From Myxococcaceae bacterium (GTDB taxonomy: Bacteria; Myxococcota; Myxococcia; Myxococcales; Myxococcaceae), in contig JADCJJ010000401.1 in assembly GCA_020247085.1 (NCBI GenBank), forward strand, positions 1 to 32,909: 32,909 nt of DNA, read 5' to 3'. Position 1 is the first letter of the stretch, and each line of letters opens with the position of its first letter. Made by a program: the position numbers and the translations under genes. This document shows, piece after piece, positions 16,288-25,085 of this stretch. A model generated the notes under the pieces. It was not told the origin of the DNA and did no database searches. It was given only the letters and a program-made list of their open reading frames with translations.

Positions 16288-17229
16288 GTGACGGACCTTC
16301 AGGAAATCGCTGCCGTGTGGAAGGGCGAGACCGTTCGGGCCACGCGCTCGGGCCGCGTCCTCGCCCTGCTCATCCTCTTCGTCATGTTCGTCTCGCTCAC
16401 GCTGGCGGTGGTGGGCTTCGTCACACGGCAGCTCAACGCGACCGTGGACAAGCAGCTGCAGTCGGCGGGCGTCGACGCCGGCGACGAGCGCATGAAGGAG
16501 CAGCTCAACCAGGGCAAGCGCCAGATGCTCTCGGTCGTCATCACCGACGACGAGGAGATGCTCGAGTCGCTGCTCACCCTGCCGGTGGTGTTGCTCTTCG
16601 TCTTCAAGCTCACCCTGCGCTTCGTGCCGCTCTTCGTGGCGCTGATGGGGTTCGATCAGCTCGCCGGCGAGCTCGGGCCGAAATCGATCCGCTTCCTCGT
16701 GGTGAGGCTGAAGCGGAACACCCTCATCCTGGGCAAGTTCGCGTCACAGGTGACCATCTTTTCGGGGCTCCTCTTCGTCTGCACGCTCCTGATGGTGCTG
16801 GTGGCGAAGGCGCTCAACGCCGACTTCGCCGCGAAGGACGTGGTGCTGTGGACGGGGCGGCTGCTGGCGGCCTCGTTCGTGCTGGCCCTGGCCTACCTCG
16901 CGCTGACGACGCTGTGCAGCGCGCTCGTCCGCTCCGGCGCGGTGAGCCTGCTGCTCAACATCATGGTGCTCTTCGGCATCTGGGCGCTGGCGTTCTTCGG
17001 GGAGTACTTCACGCTGCCGGGCGAGGTGGTCGACGCCAGCTCGCTCAAGTCGATGATCACCGACGAAAGCCCGCTCGCGTACACGCGCTACCTCTCGGTG
17101 TGGCACTACGGGCAGGACCTGCTGCACCCCGATTGGACGCGCTTCCTGACGGCGGCGGTGGTGCACGTCGGCTTCGCGCTGGTGTTCCTCGGGGCGGCGC
17201 AGCTGGTGATGAAGAAGAGGGACCTGTGA
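16288..17229 (+). CDS. ABC-2-type transporter permease
   Basis: 313-residue membrane protein with about six transmembrane helices: one near 23-45, then, after a charged extracytoplasmic loop of about 55 residues (DAGDERMKEQLNQGKRQM), helices at about 92-120, 150-175, 188-212, 225-245 and 285-308. This is the ABC-2 / NatB-like layout with a large loop between helices 1 and 2. The substrate is unknown. The GTG start at 16288 and the GTGA overlap with the ATPase gene make the pair an obvious exporter. It is divergent from the transpeptidase gene. Confidence 0.87.
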   Translation: MTDLQEIAAVWKGETVRATRSGRVLALLILFVMFVSLTLAVVGFVTRQLNATVDKQLQSAGVDAGDERMKEQLNQGKRQMLSVVITDDEEMLESLLTLPVVLLFVFKLTLRFVPLFVALMGFDQLAGELGPKSIRFLVVRLKRNTLILGKFASQVTIFSGLLFVCTLLMVLVAKALNADFAAKDVVLWTGRLLAASFVLALAYLALTTLCSALVRSGAVSLLLNIMVLFGIWALAFFGEYFTLPGEVVDASSLKSMITDESPLAYTRYLSVWHYGQDLLHPDWTRFLTAAVVHVGFALVFLGAAQLVMKKRDL

Positions 17230-18137
17230 GCCAGACGGCGATTCGGCTGGACCGGTTGTCGAAGCACTTCGGCCCCAAGCGCGCCGTCGACGACGTCTCG
17301 TTCGAGGTGCAAGCGGGGCACTGCTACGGTCTCATCGGCCCCAATGGCGCGGGCAAGACAACGACGTTCTCGATGATGACGGGCTACCTGTTCCCGACGT
17401 CGGGGACGATCAGCATCCTCGGGGTCGACCCCTTCGAGCCCGGCGCCCTCAAGGGCAAGGTGGGCGTGCTGCCGCAGGACGCGATCCTTCCGCCGACGTG
17501 GCCGGTGGGGGCGCTCCTCACCTACTACGGTGAGCTGTCTGGCCTGCCCTCGCCCGAGGCCGAGGCGAGGCGGGTGCTCGAGAAGGTGCAGCTGCCCGAG
17601 ACGTGGGGGCTGTACTCGAACCAGCTCTCGCACGGCATGGCCAAGCGCGTGTCGATGGCGCAGGCCCTCATGGGCAGCCCGCCCGTCATCTTCCTCGACG
17701 AGCCGACGGCCGGCCTCGACCCGAAGATCGCCGCGTCGGTGCGCCAGGTGATTCGCGAGCTGAAGGGCCAGCACACGGTGGTGGTGTCGAGCCACAACCT
17801 GCAGGAGCTCGAGGAGCTCTGCGACGCCACGGCCATCCTCGACAAGGGCAAGCTGGTGAGCGCCGCGACGATGAGCGAGCTCACCGGCCAGATGGCCGAG
17901 TTCCGCGTGCAGCTCGCCCGCGGCGAGGTGCCGACGTTCGAGGTGAAGGCCCTCTCGGGCGTGAAGGACGCGCGAATCGAGCCCAACAACGTGCTCTGCG
18001 TCAGCTTCGACGGGAAGACGATTCAGCCCGAAGAGATCATCACGCGCACCTGCGGGCTGCTGGTCGAGCGCAAGGTGCTGTTCACCGGCGTGTGGCGCGG
18101 CAAGAAGCTCGAAGAGAAGGTGCTGCAGCTCACCTGA
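17226..18137 (+). CDS. ABC transporter ATPase, ABC-2 partner
   Basis: 303-residue ATPase. Walker A GPNGAGKT (38-45), Q-loop VLPQD, signature LSHGM (134-138), Walker B VIFLDEP (154-160), D-loop AGLDP and switch His190 (SSHNLQELEEL). The C-terminal 80 residues form an extra regulatory domain, as in Nat/Ccm-type exporters. It begins with GTG at 17226, overlapping the permease stop. The frame is open far upstream, but that part is a shadow of the permease. Together with the permease it probably exports a small molecule, ion or lipid. The stop is 8 bases from the convergent plsC-like gene. Confidence 0.93.
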   Translation: MSQTAIRLDRLSKHFGPKRAVDDVSFEVQAGHCYGLIGPNGAGKTTTFSMMTGYLFPTSGTISILGVDPFEPGALKGKVGVLPQDAILPPTWPVGALLTYYGELSGLPSPEAEARRVLEKVQLPETWGLYSNQLSHGMAKRVSMAQALMGSPPVIFLDEPTAGLDPKIAASVRQVIRELKGQHTVVVSSHNLQELEELCDATAILDKGKLVSAATMSELTGQMAEFRVQLARGEVPTFEVKALSGVKDARIEPNNVLCVSFDGKTIQPEEIITRTCGLLVERKVLFTGVWRGKKLEEKVLQLT

Positions 18138-18145
18138 GGTGCGCG

Positions 18146-18940
18146 TCAGGGCGCGAGCGGCGCCTGCAGCGCGGCGGCGAGGGGCGCCACCGGAGCCGGC
18201 AGGGGCTTCTGATCGTCGGCGAGCGTCGCGGCCATGAGGTCGTGCACGGCCTGGGCGTGCTCGGCGGCGGTCTCTTCCTTCCAGCCCTTGGTGTCGATGG
18301 GCGGCAGCACGTCGACGGGCATCGTCATGGGCTTGAAGCCGAGGAAGGTGCCCTTCTCCCAGTTCTTGTGCGCGCCGTGCACGACGACGGGCACGACGGG
18401 GAAGCCGGTGGCGATGGCCATGTGCACGAAGCCCTTCTTGAAGGGCAGCAGCCGCCCGTCACGGCTCCGGGTGCCCTCGGGGAAGATCCAGATGCCGAGG
18501 CGGTGGCGGTTCATGAAGACCGCCATGTCCTTGAGCGTCTCGACGGCCTTGCCGGTGTTGCCGCGGTCGATGAGCAGGTGGCCCGACATCCACGCGAGCT
18601 GGCCGTAGAACGGCACCTTGACGATCTCTTTCTTGAAGACGCCGCAGCCGCCGTACGGGCACATCCAGATGCCCGAGAAGGCGTCGAGGGTGCTCGAGTG
18701 GTTCATCACGAAGATGGCCGGCATCGAGCCCTTGAGGCGCTCCCACCCGTTCACCTGCGGGGTGACGCCCGCGAGGAAGACGATGGAGCGCCCCACCACG
18801 TGGCCCCACCAGTTGCAGACGTAGATGCGCGCGACCCGGAAGGGCAGCAGCAGCGTCACTGCGACCATCACGATGAGCGTCATCACCATGATGACGACGA
18901 AACCCGCCACGAAGCGGAACACGTTCACGACGCGATTCAT
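18146..18940 (-). CDS. 1-acylglycerol-3-phosphate acyltransferase-like (PlsC family)
   Basis: 264-residue lysophosphatidic-acid-acyltransferase family protein. It has an N-terminal hydrophobic membrane region (about 8-32), the catalytic HxxxxD box NHSSTLD (His81, Asp86), the glycerol-3-phosphate-binding block FPEGTRS (153-159) and a VPVVVHGAHK motif 4 region. It is expected to transfer an acyl chain to the sn-2 position of lysophosphatidate at the inner membrane. The C-terminus has a Pro/Ala tail. The ATG start at 18940 gives MNRVVNVFRFVAG, consistent with a membrane-anchored start. Whether it is the housekeeping PlsC or an accessory acyltransferase cannot be told. Confidence 0.9.
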   Translation of the reverse strand: MNRVVNVFRFVAGFVVIMVMTLIVMVAVTLLLPFRVARIYVCNWWGHVVGRSIVFLAGVTPQVNGWERLKGSMPAIFVMNHSSTLDAFSGIWMCPYGGCGVFKKEIVKVPFYGQLAWMSGHLLIDRGNTGKAVETLKDMAVFMNRHRLGIWIFPEGTRSRDGRLLPFKKGFVHMAIATGFPVVPVVVHGAHKNWEKGTFLGFKPMTMPVDVLPPIDTKGWKEETAAEHAQAVHDLMAATLADDQKPLPAPVAPLAAALQAPLAP

Positions 18941-19058
18941 GAGGGCGACTGTCCTCGCCTTTCGTCATGCTGGCGTCACGGACAATCGCGCCGGGGCCCT
19001 TCGCGCAGGGCGTCACGCCTGGGGCGGGCCACGGGTGCGCCCCCCCGCGCCGAGGCCG

Positions 19059-19922
19059 TCACTCGACGAAGAACATCGGCTCCCGCTGCTGCACGAAGGC
19101 CTCGACGGCCTGCGCGGCGCGCGTGTCGAGGTCGACGAACTGCACGCCGATGCCGGGCATGACGTCGGGCTGGCGCTCGTCCACCTCGCGCACCCAGCGT
19201 ACGACGCCCTTGCAGTCGACCCGCTCTCCGCTGGGGAGCGAGAAGCCGAGGTCGACCTGCGTGCCCAGGGGGAGCAGGTTCACCGTGGCGATGAAGAGGC
19301 CGCCCTCGGAGATGTCGGAGGAGAACCCGTTGAAGAAGTTGGCCTCGCTCTCGAAGTCTACCTGCGCCTGCATGCGCACGCGCTGCGAGGCGCGCTTCTG
19401 AGGCGGAGCCGACGGGGGCTGGGGCACCACCGGCGGCGCCTGGACCTTCGGCCGCAGCCCCGGCGGCGGTCCCGCAGCGACCAGCGTCGCGCCCAGCCCA
19501 TCGTCCTGCGTGGAAGCCCGAGCCTGGGCCTGCGCCTGGAGGCGCTGCAGCTGCTTCTCGTCAGCAGCCAGCTGCTGCGCGAGTTCGTGCGCCTGGTCGA
19601 GAAAGCGCTTGAGGCCGTCACGGACCTCTTGGGCAGCGCGGACGCGGGTGTCGAGGGCCTGACGCCTGGCGGCGTGGGCGCGCTCGAGCGCAGCCTCTCC
19701 ATCGAGGGCCGGCGCCGCGCGCGCGCGTATCCGCTCGGTCAGTTGACGGTCGCTCACACCAGCGCGCTCTGCCTCGGCGAGGGCGTGCTTCAGCTCGGCC
19801 ACGCGCCGCTCGTACGTCGCGCGCGAGGCCATCGCCCGCTTGAGCTCGTCGAAGAGCCTCGCCTCTTCCTGCGAGGCCTCGCCCTCGCGGCGCGCCACCT
19901 CAGTGTCGTGTTCACTCGTCAC
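19059..19922 (-). CDS. PilZ domain protein with coiled-coil N-terminus
   Basis: 287 residues from the GTG at 19922, chosen because AGAGGGG lies about 7 bases upstream; the open frame extends 29 codons further without merit. Residues about 5-135 are charged heptad-rich helix (EEARLFDELKRAM, QLAADEKQLQRLQ), predicted coiled coil. A Pro-rich linker follows. The last 110 residues are a PilZ domain with both c-di-GMP motifs: RxxxR as RASQR (177-181) and DxSxxG as DISEGG (203-208). The form resembles myxobacterial PilZ proteins that end with a conserved GIGVQFVDLD. It is probably a c-di-GMP effector; the target is unknown. Confidence 0.88.
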   Translation of the reverse strand: MTSEHDTEVARREGEASQEEARLFDELKRAMASRATYERRVAELKHALAEAERAGVSDRQLTERIRARAAPALDGEAALERAHAARRQALDTRVRAAQEVRDGLKRFLDQAHELAQQLAADEKQLQRLQAQAQARASTQDDGLGATLVAAGPPPGLRPKVQAPPVVPQPPSAPPQKRASQRVRMQAQVDFESEANFFNGFSSDISEGGLFIATVNLLPLGTQVDLGFSLPSGERVDCKGVVRWVREVDERQPDVMPGIGVQFVDLDTRAAQAVEAFVQQREPMFFVE

Positions 19923-20018
19923 TGCTACGCCCCTCTGTGAAGCCGACTCGTCTGCGCCGACGTCGCACGCTGCTCCGTCTACGCTGAAAAAGAATAGTAC
20001 CACGGCCACTTCGAGTTG

Positions 20019-20064
20019 AAGGCCTTGTCGTCACGCCCCCAAAGCGGGGCGCGCACGAAGGCTT
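20019..20064 (-). terminator. Candidate hairpin terminator after tusA
   Basis: Imperfect stem-loop just after the tusA stop. The core is CGCCCC (20034-20039) pairing with GGGGCG (20046-20051) around a 6-base loop, extended by flanking AAGGCCTT...CGT and ACGAAGGCTT arms. No clear U-run follows on the minus strand, so intrinsic termination is uncertain. Confidence 0.4.
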
Positions 20065-20309
20065 CACGCGGTGCGGACGACGGCGCGGAGCCACGGCGAC
20101 CGCTCCAGGGCCTCGGTCACCCGGCCGGTCACGCGGCAGAACATCTCGAGGTCGTGCTCGGCGGCGGGGTCGTCGGCCCAGAGCTCGACCCGGACGCCCC
20201 CCTTGAGGGCCTTCGCCAGCTCGACGATCGGCATCGGGCACGGCTTCCCGCGCGCGTCGACGAGGCGCGCTGAAACTTCGAGTCGGACTGGCTCATCTGC
20301 CGAACGCAT
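20064..20309 (-). CDS. tusA: TusA/SirA-family sulfurtransferase-like protein
   Basis: 81-residue TusA-family protein. The signature DARGKPCPMPIVELAKAL contains the conserved CPxP with catalytic Cys24, followed by LWADDPAAEHDLEMFCRVTG, the usual second strand and helix. TusA relays sulfur from cysteine desulfurase to tRNA thiolation or molybdopterin pathways, but many paralogs have other roles. The second Cys in EMFCR is also conserved in part of the family. The ATG start at 20309 has no good Shine-Dalgarno sequence. It is divergent from the triple DsbA-like gene by 65 bases. Confidence 0.87.
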   Translation of the reverse strand: MRSADEPVRLEVSARLVDARGKPCPMPIVELAKALKGGVRVELWADDPAAEHDLEMFCRVTGRVTEALERSPWLRAVVRTA

Positions 20310-20374
20310 TGCAAGCAGGCGCGCGTTTGCTAGAGGACGCGCGCATTCATACCTCTCAGGGGAGTTCCCGCACC

Positions 20375-22333
20375 ATGAAACCCTCAGTCATCATTGCCCT
20401 CATCGTCGGCGGCGTCATCGGGTTTGCCGTCGGGTCGATGTTCAAGAGCAGCTCGGGCGCCAACGCGCCCTCCATCGCCGCGGCGCCGTCGGCTCCGTCG
20501 GCCCCCAGCGCGCCCCGGCCCTCCGGGCAGGGTGGCGACGAGACGGTCTTCCGCGTGCCGCTCGAGGAGTCGGCGCAGAAGGGCGCCCCCACCGCGCTCG
20601 TCACGATGGTCGAGTTCTCGGACTACCAGTGCCCGTTCTGCTCGCGCGCGAACGACACGGTGAACCAGCTCCAGAAGGAGTACGGCGAGCGCCTGCGCGT
20701 CGTCATGAAGCACAATCCGCTGCCGTTCCACCCGCGCGCCAAGCCCGCGGCCCTCGCGGCGCTTGCCGCTGGTGAGCAGGGCAAGTTCTGGGAGATGCAC
20801 GAGAAGATGTTCCAGACGAAGGCGCTCGAAGACGCGGACCTGGAGCGGCATGCGCAGGAGATCGGCCTCAACGTCGAGAAGTGGAAGGCCGATATGCAGG
20901 CCGAGCGCTTCACCAAGCAGATCGACAAGGAGCAGGCCCTCGCCCAGTCGATCGGCGCGACCGGCACGCCGGCCTTCTTCATCAATGGCAAGAAGCTCTC
21001 GGGTGCGCAGCCCATCGACAGCTTCAAGCGCATCATCGACGCCGAGCTCGGTCGCGCCCAGGAGCTGGTGAAGTCGGGCACGCCAGCTGATCAGGTGTAC
21101 GCGCGCATCATCGAGAAGGGTGTCACCTCGCCGCCCCCGGCGCCGCAGCAGCCGTCCGCGCCGCCCCCGCCGGCCGCCGTGCGCAAGATCGACGTGCCCG
21201 ACGACTCCCCCTCGCGTGGCCCGAAGGCCGCGAAGGTGACCATCGTGGCGTGGTCGGACTTCCAGTGCCCGTTCTGCTCGCGCGTCGTGCCGACGATGAA
21301 GCAGATCGAAGACACCTACGCGAAGGACGTGCGCATCGTCTTCCGTCACCAGCCGCTGCCCTTCCACAACAACGCGAAGCTCGCCGCCGAGGCGACCATG
21401 GCGGCGCACGACCAGGGCAAGTTCTGGCCGATGCACGACAAGCTCTTCGCCAACCAGCAGGCGCTCGACCGCCCGTCGCTGGAGCGGTACGCGCAGGAGC
21501 TCGGCCTCGACGTCGGCAAGTTCAAGGCCGCGCTCGACTCGAACAAGTTCGCCGCCAAGGTGGAGCGTGACTCGAGCGAGGGCATGCAGGTCGGGGCCAA
21601 CGGCACCCCGACGTTCTTCATCAACGGTCGTGAGTTCGTCGGCGCGCAGCCCTTCGAGGCGTTCAAGGGCGTCATCGACGAGGAGCTCAAGAAGGCCGAC
21701 AAGCTGCTCGCCAGCGGCGTGAAGCTCGAGAACCTCTACGCCGAGTTCATGAAGGACGCCGGCAAGGCCCCGCCGCCAGCGGCCCCGGGCGCGCCCGAGC
21801 CCCAGAAGGTGGTGACGGACATCAAGATCGACGGCGCCCCGGCGACTGGCGCGAAGAACGCGCCGGTGACCATCGTCGCCTTCTCCGACTTCCAGTGCCC
21901 GTTCTGCTCGCGGGTGGTGCCGACGCTGCACGACCTCGAGAAGCAGTATTCGGGCAAGCTGAAGATCGTCTTCAAGCACCAGCCGCTTCCCTTCCACAAC
22001 AACGCGAAGATCGCCGCCATGGCGTCGATGGCCGCGCACGAGCAGGGCAAGTTCTGGGAGTACCACGACAAGCTCTTCGCCAATCAGCAGGCGCTCGACC
22101 GGCCGTCGCTCGAGCGGTACGCCGAGGAGCTCAAGCTCGACGTGGGCAAGTTCCGCGCGGCTCTCGACTCGAACAAGTTCGACAAGTACGTCACCGATGA
22201 CTCGAACGAGGGCATGCGGGTGGGCGCCAACGGCACGCCGACGTTCTTCATCAACGGCCGGCAGGTCGTCGGGGCGCAGCCCATCGACGCGTTCAAGTCG
22301 GTCATCGACGACGAGCTGAAGAAGAAGAAGTAA
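20375..22333 (+). CDS. Membrane-anchored protein with three tandem DsbA-like thioredoxin domains
   Basis: 652 residues. An N-terminal hydrophobic anchor (about 5-23, VIIALIVGGVIGFAVG) and an Ala/Pro/Ser linker are followed by three DsbA/Thioredoxin_4 domains joined by Pro-rich linkers (about 253-268 and 465-476). Each has a CPFC redox centre (Cys86/89, Cys298/301, Cys508/511), a cis-Pro loop (TP at 198-199, 411-412, 621-622) and the FFING strand. Domains 2 and 3 are nearly identical over about 150 residues; domain 1 is more diverged. It is expected to act on disulfides outside the cytoplasm. The start ATG at 20375 matches the anchor. No dsbB/dsbD gene is nearby. Confidence 0.92.
   Translation: MKPSVIIALIVGGVIGFAVGSMFKSSSGANAPSIAAAPSAPSAPSAPRPSGQGGDETVFRVPLEESAQKGAPTALVTMVEFSDYQCPFCSRANDTVNQLQKEYGERLRVVMKHNPLPFHPRAKPAALAALAAGEQGKFWEMHEKMFQTKALEDADLERHAQEIGLNVEKWKADMQAERFTKQIDKEQALAQSIGATGTPAFFINGKKLSGAQPIDSFKRIIDAELGRAQELVKSGTPADQVYARIIEKGVTSPPPAPQQPSAPPPPAAVRKIDVPDDSPSRGPKAAKVTIVAWSDFQCPFCSRVVPTMKQIEDTYAKDVRIVFRHQPLPFHNNAKLAAEATMAAHDQGKFWPMHDKLFANQQALDRPSLERYAQELGLDVGKFKAALDSNKFAAKVERDSSEGMQVGANGTPTFFINGREFVGAQPFEAFKGVIDEELKKADKLLASGVKLENLYAEFMKDAGKAPPPAAPGAPEPQKVVTDIKIDGAPATGAKNAPVTIVAFSDFQCPFCSRVVPTLHDLEKQYSGKLKIVFKHQPLPFHNNAKIAAMASMAAHEQGKFWEYHDKLFANQQALDRPSLERYAEELKLDVGKFRAALDSNKFDKYVTDDSNEGMRVGANGTPTFFINGRQVVGAQPIDAFKSVIDDELKKKK
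21236..22324 (+). repeat. Intragenic tandem repeat (DsbA domains 2 and 3)
   Basis: Bases 21236-21694 and 21866-22324 encode almost the same 153-residue segment, offset by 630 bases with no gaps. Long nucleotide stretches are identical or differ at single sites, which points to a recent in-frame duplication or ongoing gene conversion. Confidence 0.85.
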
Positions 22334-22364
22334 GCCCATCACGCCCACGTGCGTGAAGGTGACG

Positions 22365-22409
22365 CTGGCCGGTGACGCCCCTCGCAGCGGGGGGCTGGTC
22401 ACCGGCCAG
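22365..22409 (+). terminator. Strong hairpin downstream of the triple DsbA-like gene
   Basis: CTGGCCGGTGAC (22365-22376) pairs perfectly with GTCACCGGCCAG (22398-22409), and an inner GCCCC/GGGGC pairing fills most of the loop. It begins 31 bases after the stop codon. There is no trailing T-run, so it may be a terminator, an mRNA 3' stabiliser or both. Confidence 0.55.
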
Positions 22410-22462
22410 TGTCGTTGGTGGGCCATGACAGCGGCGCCCCCGGGCATTACGAGGTGAGTCCG

Positions 22463-22978
22463 GTGAAGACGCTGGCGGCGCCAGACTCCGCATGGGAAGC
22501 CCGGGTGCGGTGGGGCAGCCGACGGCTGACCGCCGAGGTGCTCGACGGGCGTGGCCGCACCACACTGAAGCTCGGGGACGCGCCGGGTGACGACATCGCC
22601 ATCGGCTCCTCGGCACGGCTCGAGCTGACGTGGCTGCCGACCGGGCTCGAGGTGCGGTTCAGCGCCGGCGTCGAAGGGGAGCTGTCGTCGCCCGGCGACG
22701 CCGGGACGACCTTCAGCGAGCTGCTCGCCCGCGGCCGGGTCAAGGAGGCCGGCGACGCCTTCTTGCTACACCTCGACGCCGGCGAGGACCTGACGGTGCG
22801 CATCGGCACCCTCATCGCCGAGGTGCGGCGCGCGCGGGGCCGCTTCCGACGGCTCCCGCTCGACGCGAGCGCGCTCGTCTTCATCCTCCTGGCGCTCCTC
22901 GGCGTGGGCATCGTGTTGGCGTCGGTGCTGGCGCCCGCCGAGGCGCCAACGCTGCGGTGGCTCCGCAGGCCGAGGTGA
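22463..22978 (+). CDS. Hypothetical protein, beta-rich domain plus one C-terminal transmembrane helix
   Basis: 171 residues, family not recognised with certainty. The first 120 residues look like beta strands in an FHA-like order (ARVRWGSRRLTAEVL, DIAIGSSARLEL, LTVRIGTLIAEVRRA). Similar N-terminal modules occur in myxobacterial motility and TonB-like proteins, so it may be a stand-alone version; that is inference. One clear transmembrane helix lies at about 131-154 (ALVFILLALLGVGIVLASVL), followed by a basic tail, giving a tail-anchored layout. The GTG at 22463 is chosen because GAGGTGA lies 5 bases upstream; GTG codons at 22454 and 22409 are alternatives. Confidence 0.65.
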   Translation: MKTLAAPDSAWEARVRWGSRRLTAEVLDGRGRTTLKLGDAPGDDIAIGSSARLELTWLPTGLEVRFSAGVEGELSSPGDAGTTFSELLARGRVKEAGDAFLLHLDAGEDLTVRIGTLIAEVRRARGRFRRLPLDASALVFILLALLGVGIVLASVLAPAEAPTLRWLRRPR

Positions 22979-23221
22979 AATCGACAGGCCGCGGCCCGGG
23001 GCCCCATGACGCAGCGCCTCACGCCCGGAGACGACCGGCGTGGGTCCACGGGCCTCACTCTCGAACGATCACGGCCTCTTCCGCGCTGACGCAGCGCATC
23101 GTCTCGGATCGCTCATGGCAGGCATGAGGCCTTCCCGCTTGCTTGGCCGCAGGTCGCGTGAGACTTCGCCCGGGTCAGCCAGGCTTTTCCTCCAGCTTCT
23201 CCCCGAAAGAGACCTCGAGCC
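22979..23221. other. Intergenic region upstream of pckG with an 11-bp direct repeat
   Basis: 243 bases without a supportable gene. TGACGCAGCGC occurs at 23007-23017 and 23087-23097, 80 bases apart. GGCCGCGGCC palindromic sequence lies near the start. Likely leader and promoter of pckG, but I cannot identify promoter boxes. Confidence 0.4.
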
Positions 23222-24991
23222 ATGCCCACGGTCACGACGAACCTCACGACGAACCAACGCCTGCTCGACTGGGTCAGCGAGATGGCGGCGATGACGACCC
23301 CGGACCAGGTCGTCTGGTGCGACGGCAGCGCCGACGAGAAGAAGCGCCTCACCGAGTACGCGGTGTCGAAAGGCATCCTCATTCCGCTGAGTCAGCAGAA
23401 GCACCCGGGGTGCTACCTGCATCGGTCGAACCCCAACGACGTGGCGCGCGTCGAGCACCTCACCTTCATCTGTACGCCGACGAAGGAAGAGGCCGGCCCG
23501 ACGAACAACTGGAAGCCGCCCGACGAGGCCTACGCGATGCTCAAGGGCCTGTTCGCGGGCTCGATGAAGGGCCGCACGATGTACGTGGTGCCCTACGTGA
23601 TGGGGCCGCTGGGCAGCCCGCACTCGAAGATCGGCATCGAGGTGACCGACTCGGTCTACGTGGCGCTCAACATGGGCATCATGACGCGCATGGGGAGGCC
23701 GGCGCTCGAGATGCTCGGCGACTCGAACGACTTCAACCGGGGCCTGCACTGCACGGGTGACCTCAACCCCGATCGCCGGTCGATCTGCCACTTCCCGCAG
23801 GACAACACGATCTGGAGCTTCGGCTCGGGCTACGGCGGCAACGCGCTGCTGGGCAAGAAGTGCCTCGCGCTGCGCATCGGCAGCTACCTCGGGCGCAAGG
23901 AGGGCTGGCTCGCGGAGCACATGCTCATCCTCGGCGTCGAGGACCCGGACGGCCGCACGACGTATGTGGCTGCGGCCTTCCCGTCGGCGTGCGGGAAGAC
24001 GAACTTCGCGATGATGATCCCGCCCAAGCGCTTCGACGGGTGGAAGGTGTACACGGTGGGTGACGACATCGCCTGGCTGCGCGTCGGCGAAGACGGGCGG
24101 CTCTGGGCCGTGAACCCCGAGAACGGGTACTTCGGCGTCGCGCCGGGTACCAACTGGCAGTCGAACCCCAACGCGATGAAGACCATCGCGAAGGACACCA
24201 TCTTCACCAACGTCGCGGTGACGAAGGACCTGCAGGTCTGGTGGGAGGGGCTCGACGGCGAAGTGCCCGAGGAGCTCACCGACTGGAAGGGCCAGCCCTG
24301 GAAGCGCGGGTCGAGCGAGAAGGCCGCGCACCCCAACTCGCGCTTCACGGCGCCGGCCTCGAACAACCCCATGCTGTCGTCGTTCGTCAACGACCCGCGG
24401 GGCGTGCCCATCAGCGCCATCATCTTCGGCGGCCGGCGGTCGAACACGATCCCGCTGGTGATGCAGTCGTTCAACTGGGCCCACGGCGTTTACCTGGGAG
24501 CGACGCTGGCCTCCGAGACGACCGCGGCGGCGACAGGGCAGCAGGGCGTCGTGCGCCGCGACCCGATGGCGATGCTGCCCTTCGCCGGGTACAACGTCGC
24601 TGATTACTTCGAGCACTGGCTCAAGATGCAGAGTCGCATTCCGTACCCGCCGAAGATCTTCATGGTGAACTGGTTCCGGAAGAACAAGGACGGCAAGTTC
24701 CTCTGGCCGGGGTACGGCGACAACATGCGGGTGCTGAAGTGGATCGTCGATCGCGCACACGGGAGCGTCGGCGCGCAGGAGACGCTCTTCGGCTGGGTGC
24801 CCAAGCAGGGCCACATCGACCTTTCGGGGCTCGACATCGACCCGGCGCGGGTCGACGAAGCGACCAACATCAACGAGGCCGAGTGGAAGGACGAGTTGAC
24901 GAGCCAGAAGCAGTTCTTCGAGCAGTTCGGCGAGCGCATGCCGAAGACGCTCGACCTCGTCCGGCAGACGCTCCTGTCTCGCCTGTCCTGA
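23222..24991 (+). CDS. pckG: Phosphoenolpyruvate carboxykinase (GTP)
   Basis: 589-residue GTP-dependent PEPCK, catalysing oxaloacetate + GTP to PEP + GDP + CO2, the entry step of gluconeogenesis. Diagnostic motifs: kinase-1a P-loop FPSACGKTN with the hyper-reactive Cys257 that marks the GTP type, kinase-2 VGDDIAWLR, GYGGNALLGKKCLALRI in the substrate and metal region, and NWFRKNKDGKFLWPGYGDN near the nucleotide base site. Length is within the normal range. The start ATG at 23222 begins MPTVTTNLT. Consistent with amino-acid-fed metabolism in predatory myxobacteria. It is followed 94 bases later by a tRNA. Confidence 0.97.
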   Translation: MPTVTTNLTTNQRLLDWVSEMAAMTTPDQVVWCDGSADEKKRLTEYAVSKGILIPLSQQKHPGCYLHRSNPNDVARVEHLTFICTPTKEEAGPTNNWKPPDEAYAMLKGLFAGSMKGRTMYVVPYVMGPLGSPHSKIGIEVTDSVYVALNMGIMTRMGRPALEMLGDSNDFNRGLHCTGDLNPDRRSICHFPQDNTIWSFGSGYGGNALLGKKCLALRIGSYLGRKEGWLAEHMLILGVEDPDGRTTYVAAAFPSACGKTNFAMMIPPKRFDGWKVYTVGDDIAWLRVGEDGRLWAVNPENGYFGVAPGTNWQSNPNAMKTIAKDTIFTNVAVTKDLQVWWEGLDGEVPEELTDWKGQPWKRGSSEKAAHPNSRFTAPASNNPMLSSFVNDPRGVPISAIIFGGRRSNTIPLVMQSFNWAHGVYLGATLASETTAAATGQQGVVRRDPMAMLPFAGYNVADYFEHWLKMQSRIPYPPKIFMVNWFRKNKDGKFLWPGYGDNMRVLKWIVDRAHGSVGAQETLFGWVPKQGHIDLSGLDIDPARVDEATNINEAEWKDELTSQKQFFEQFGERMPKTLDLVRQTLLSRLS

Positions 24992-25085
24992 GCGAGCGGG
25001 TACGGGTGCCCCCGGGCAGCGGGTCGTGCGCGGGGCTTCCGTCGCCGGTCGAGCGGCGCGCGCGCTCCACGTGCGCGCTGGTGAC

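Noticed and set aside
20384-22447. 687-codon minus-strand frame opposite the DsbA-like gene
   Set aside because: It mirrors the high-GC third positions of the real gene, is His/Arg/Leu-rich and has no domain motif.
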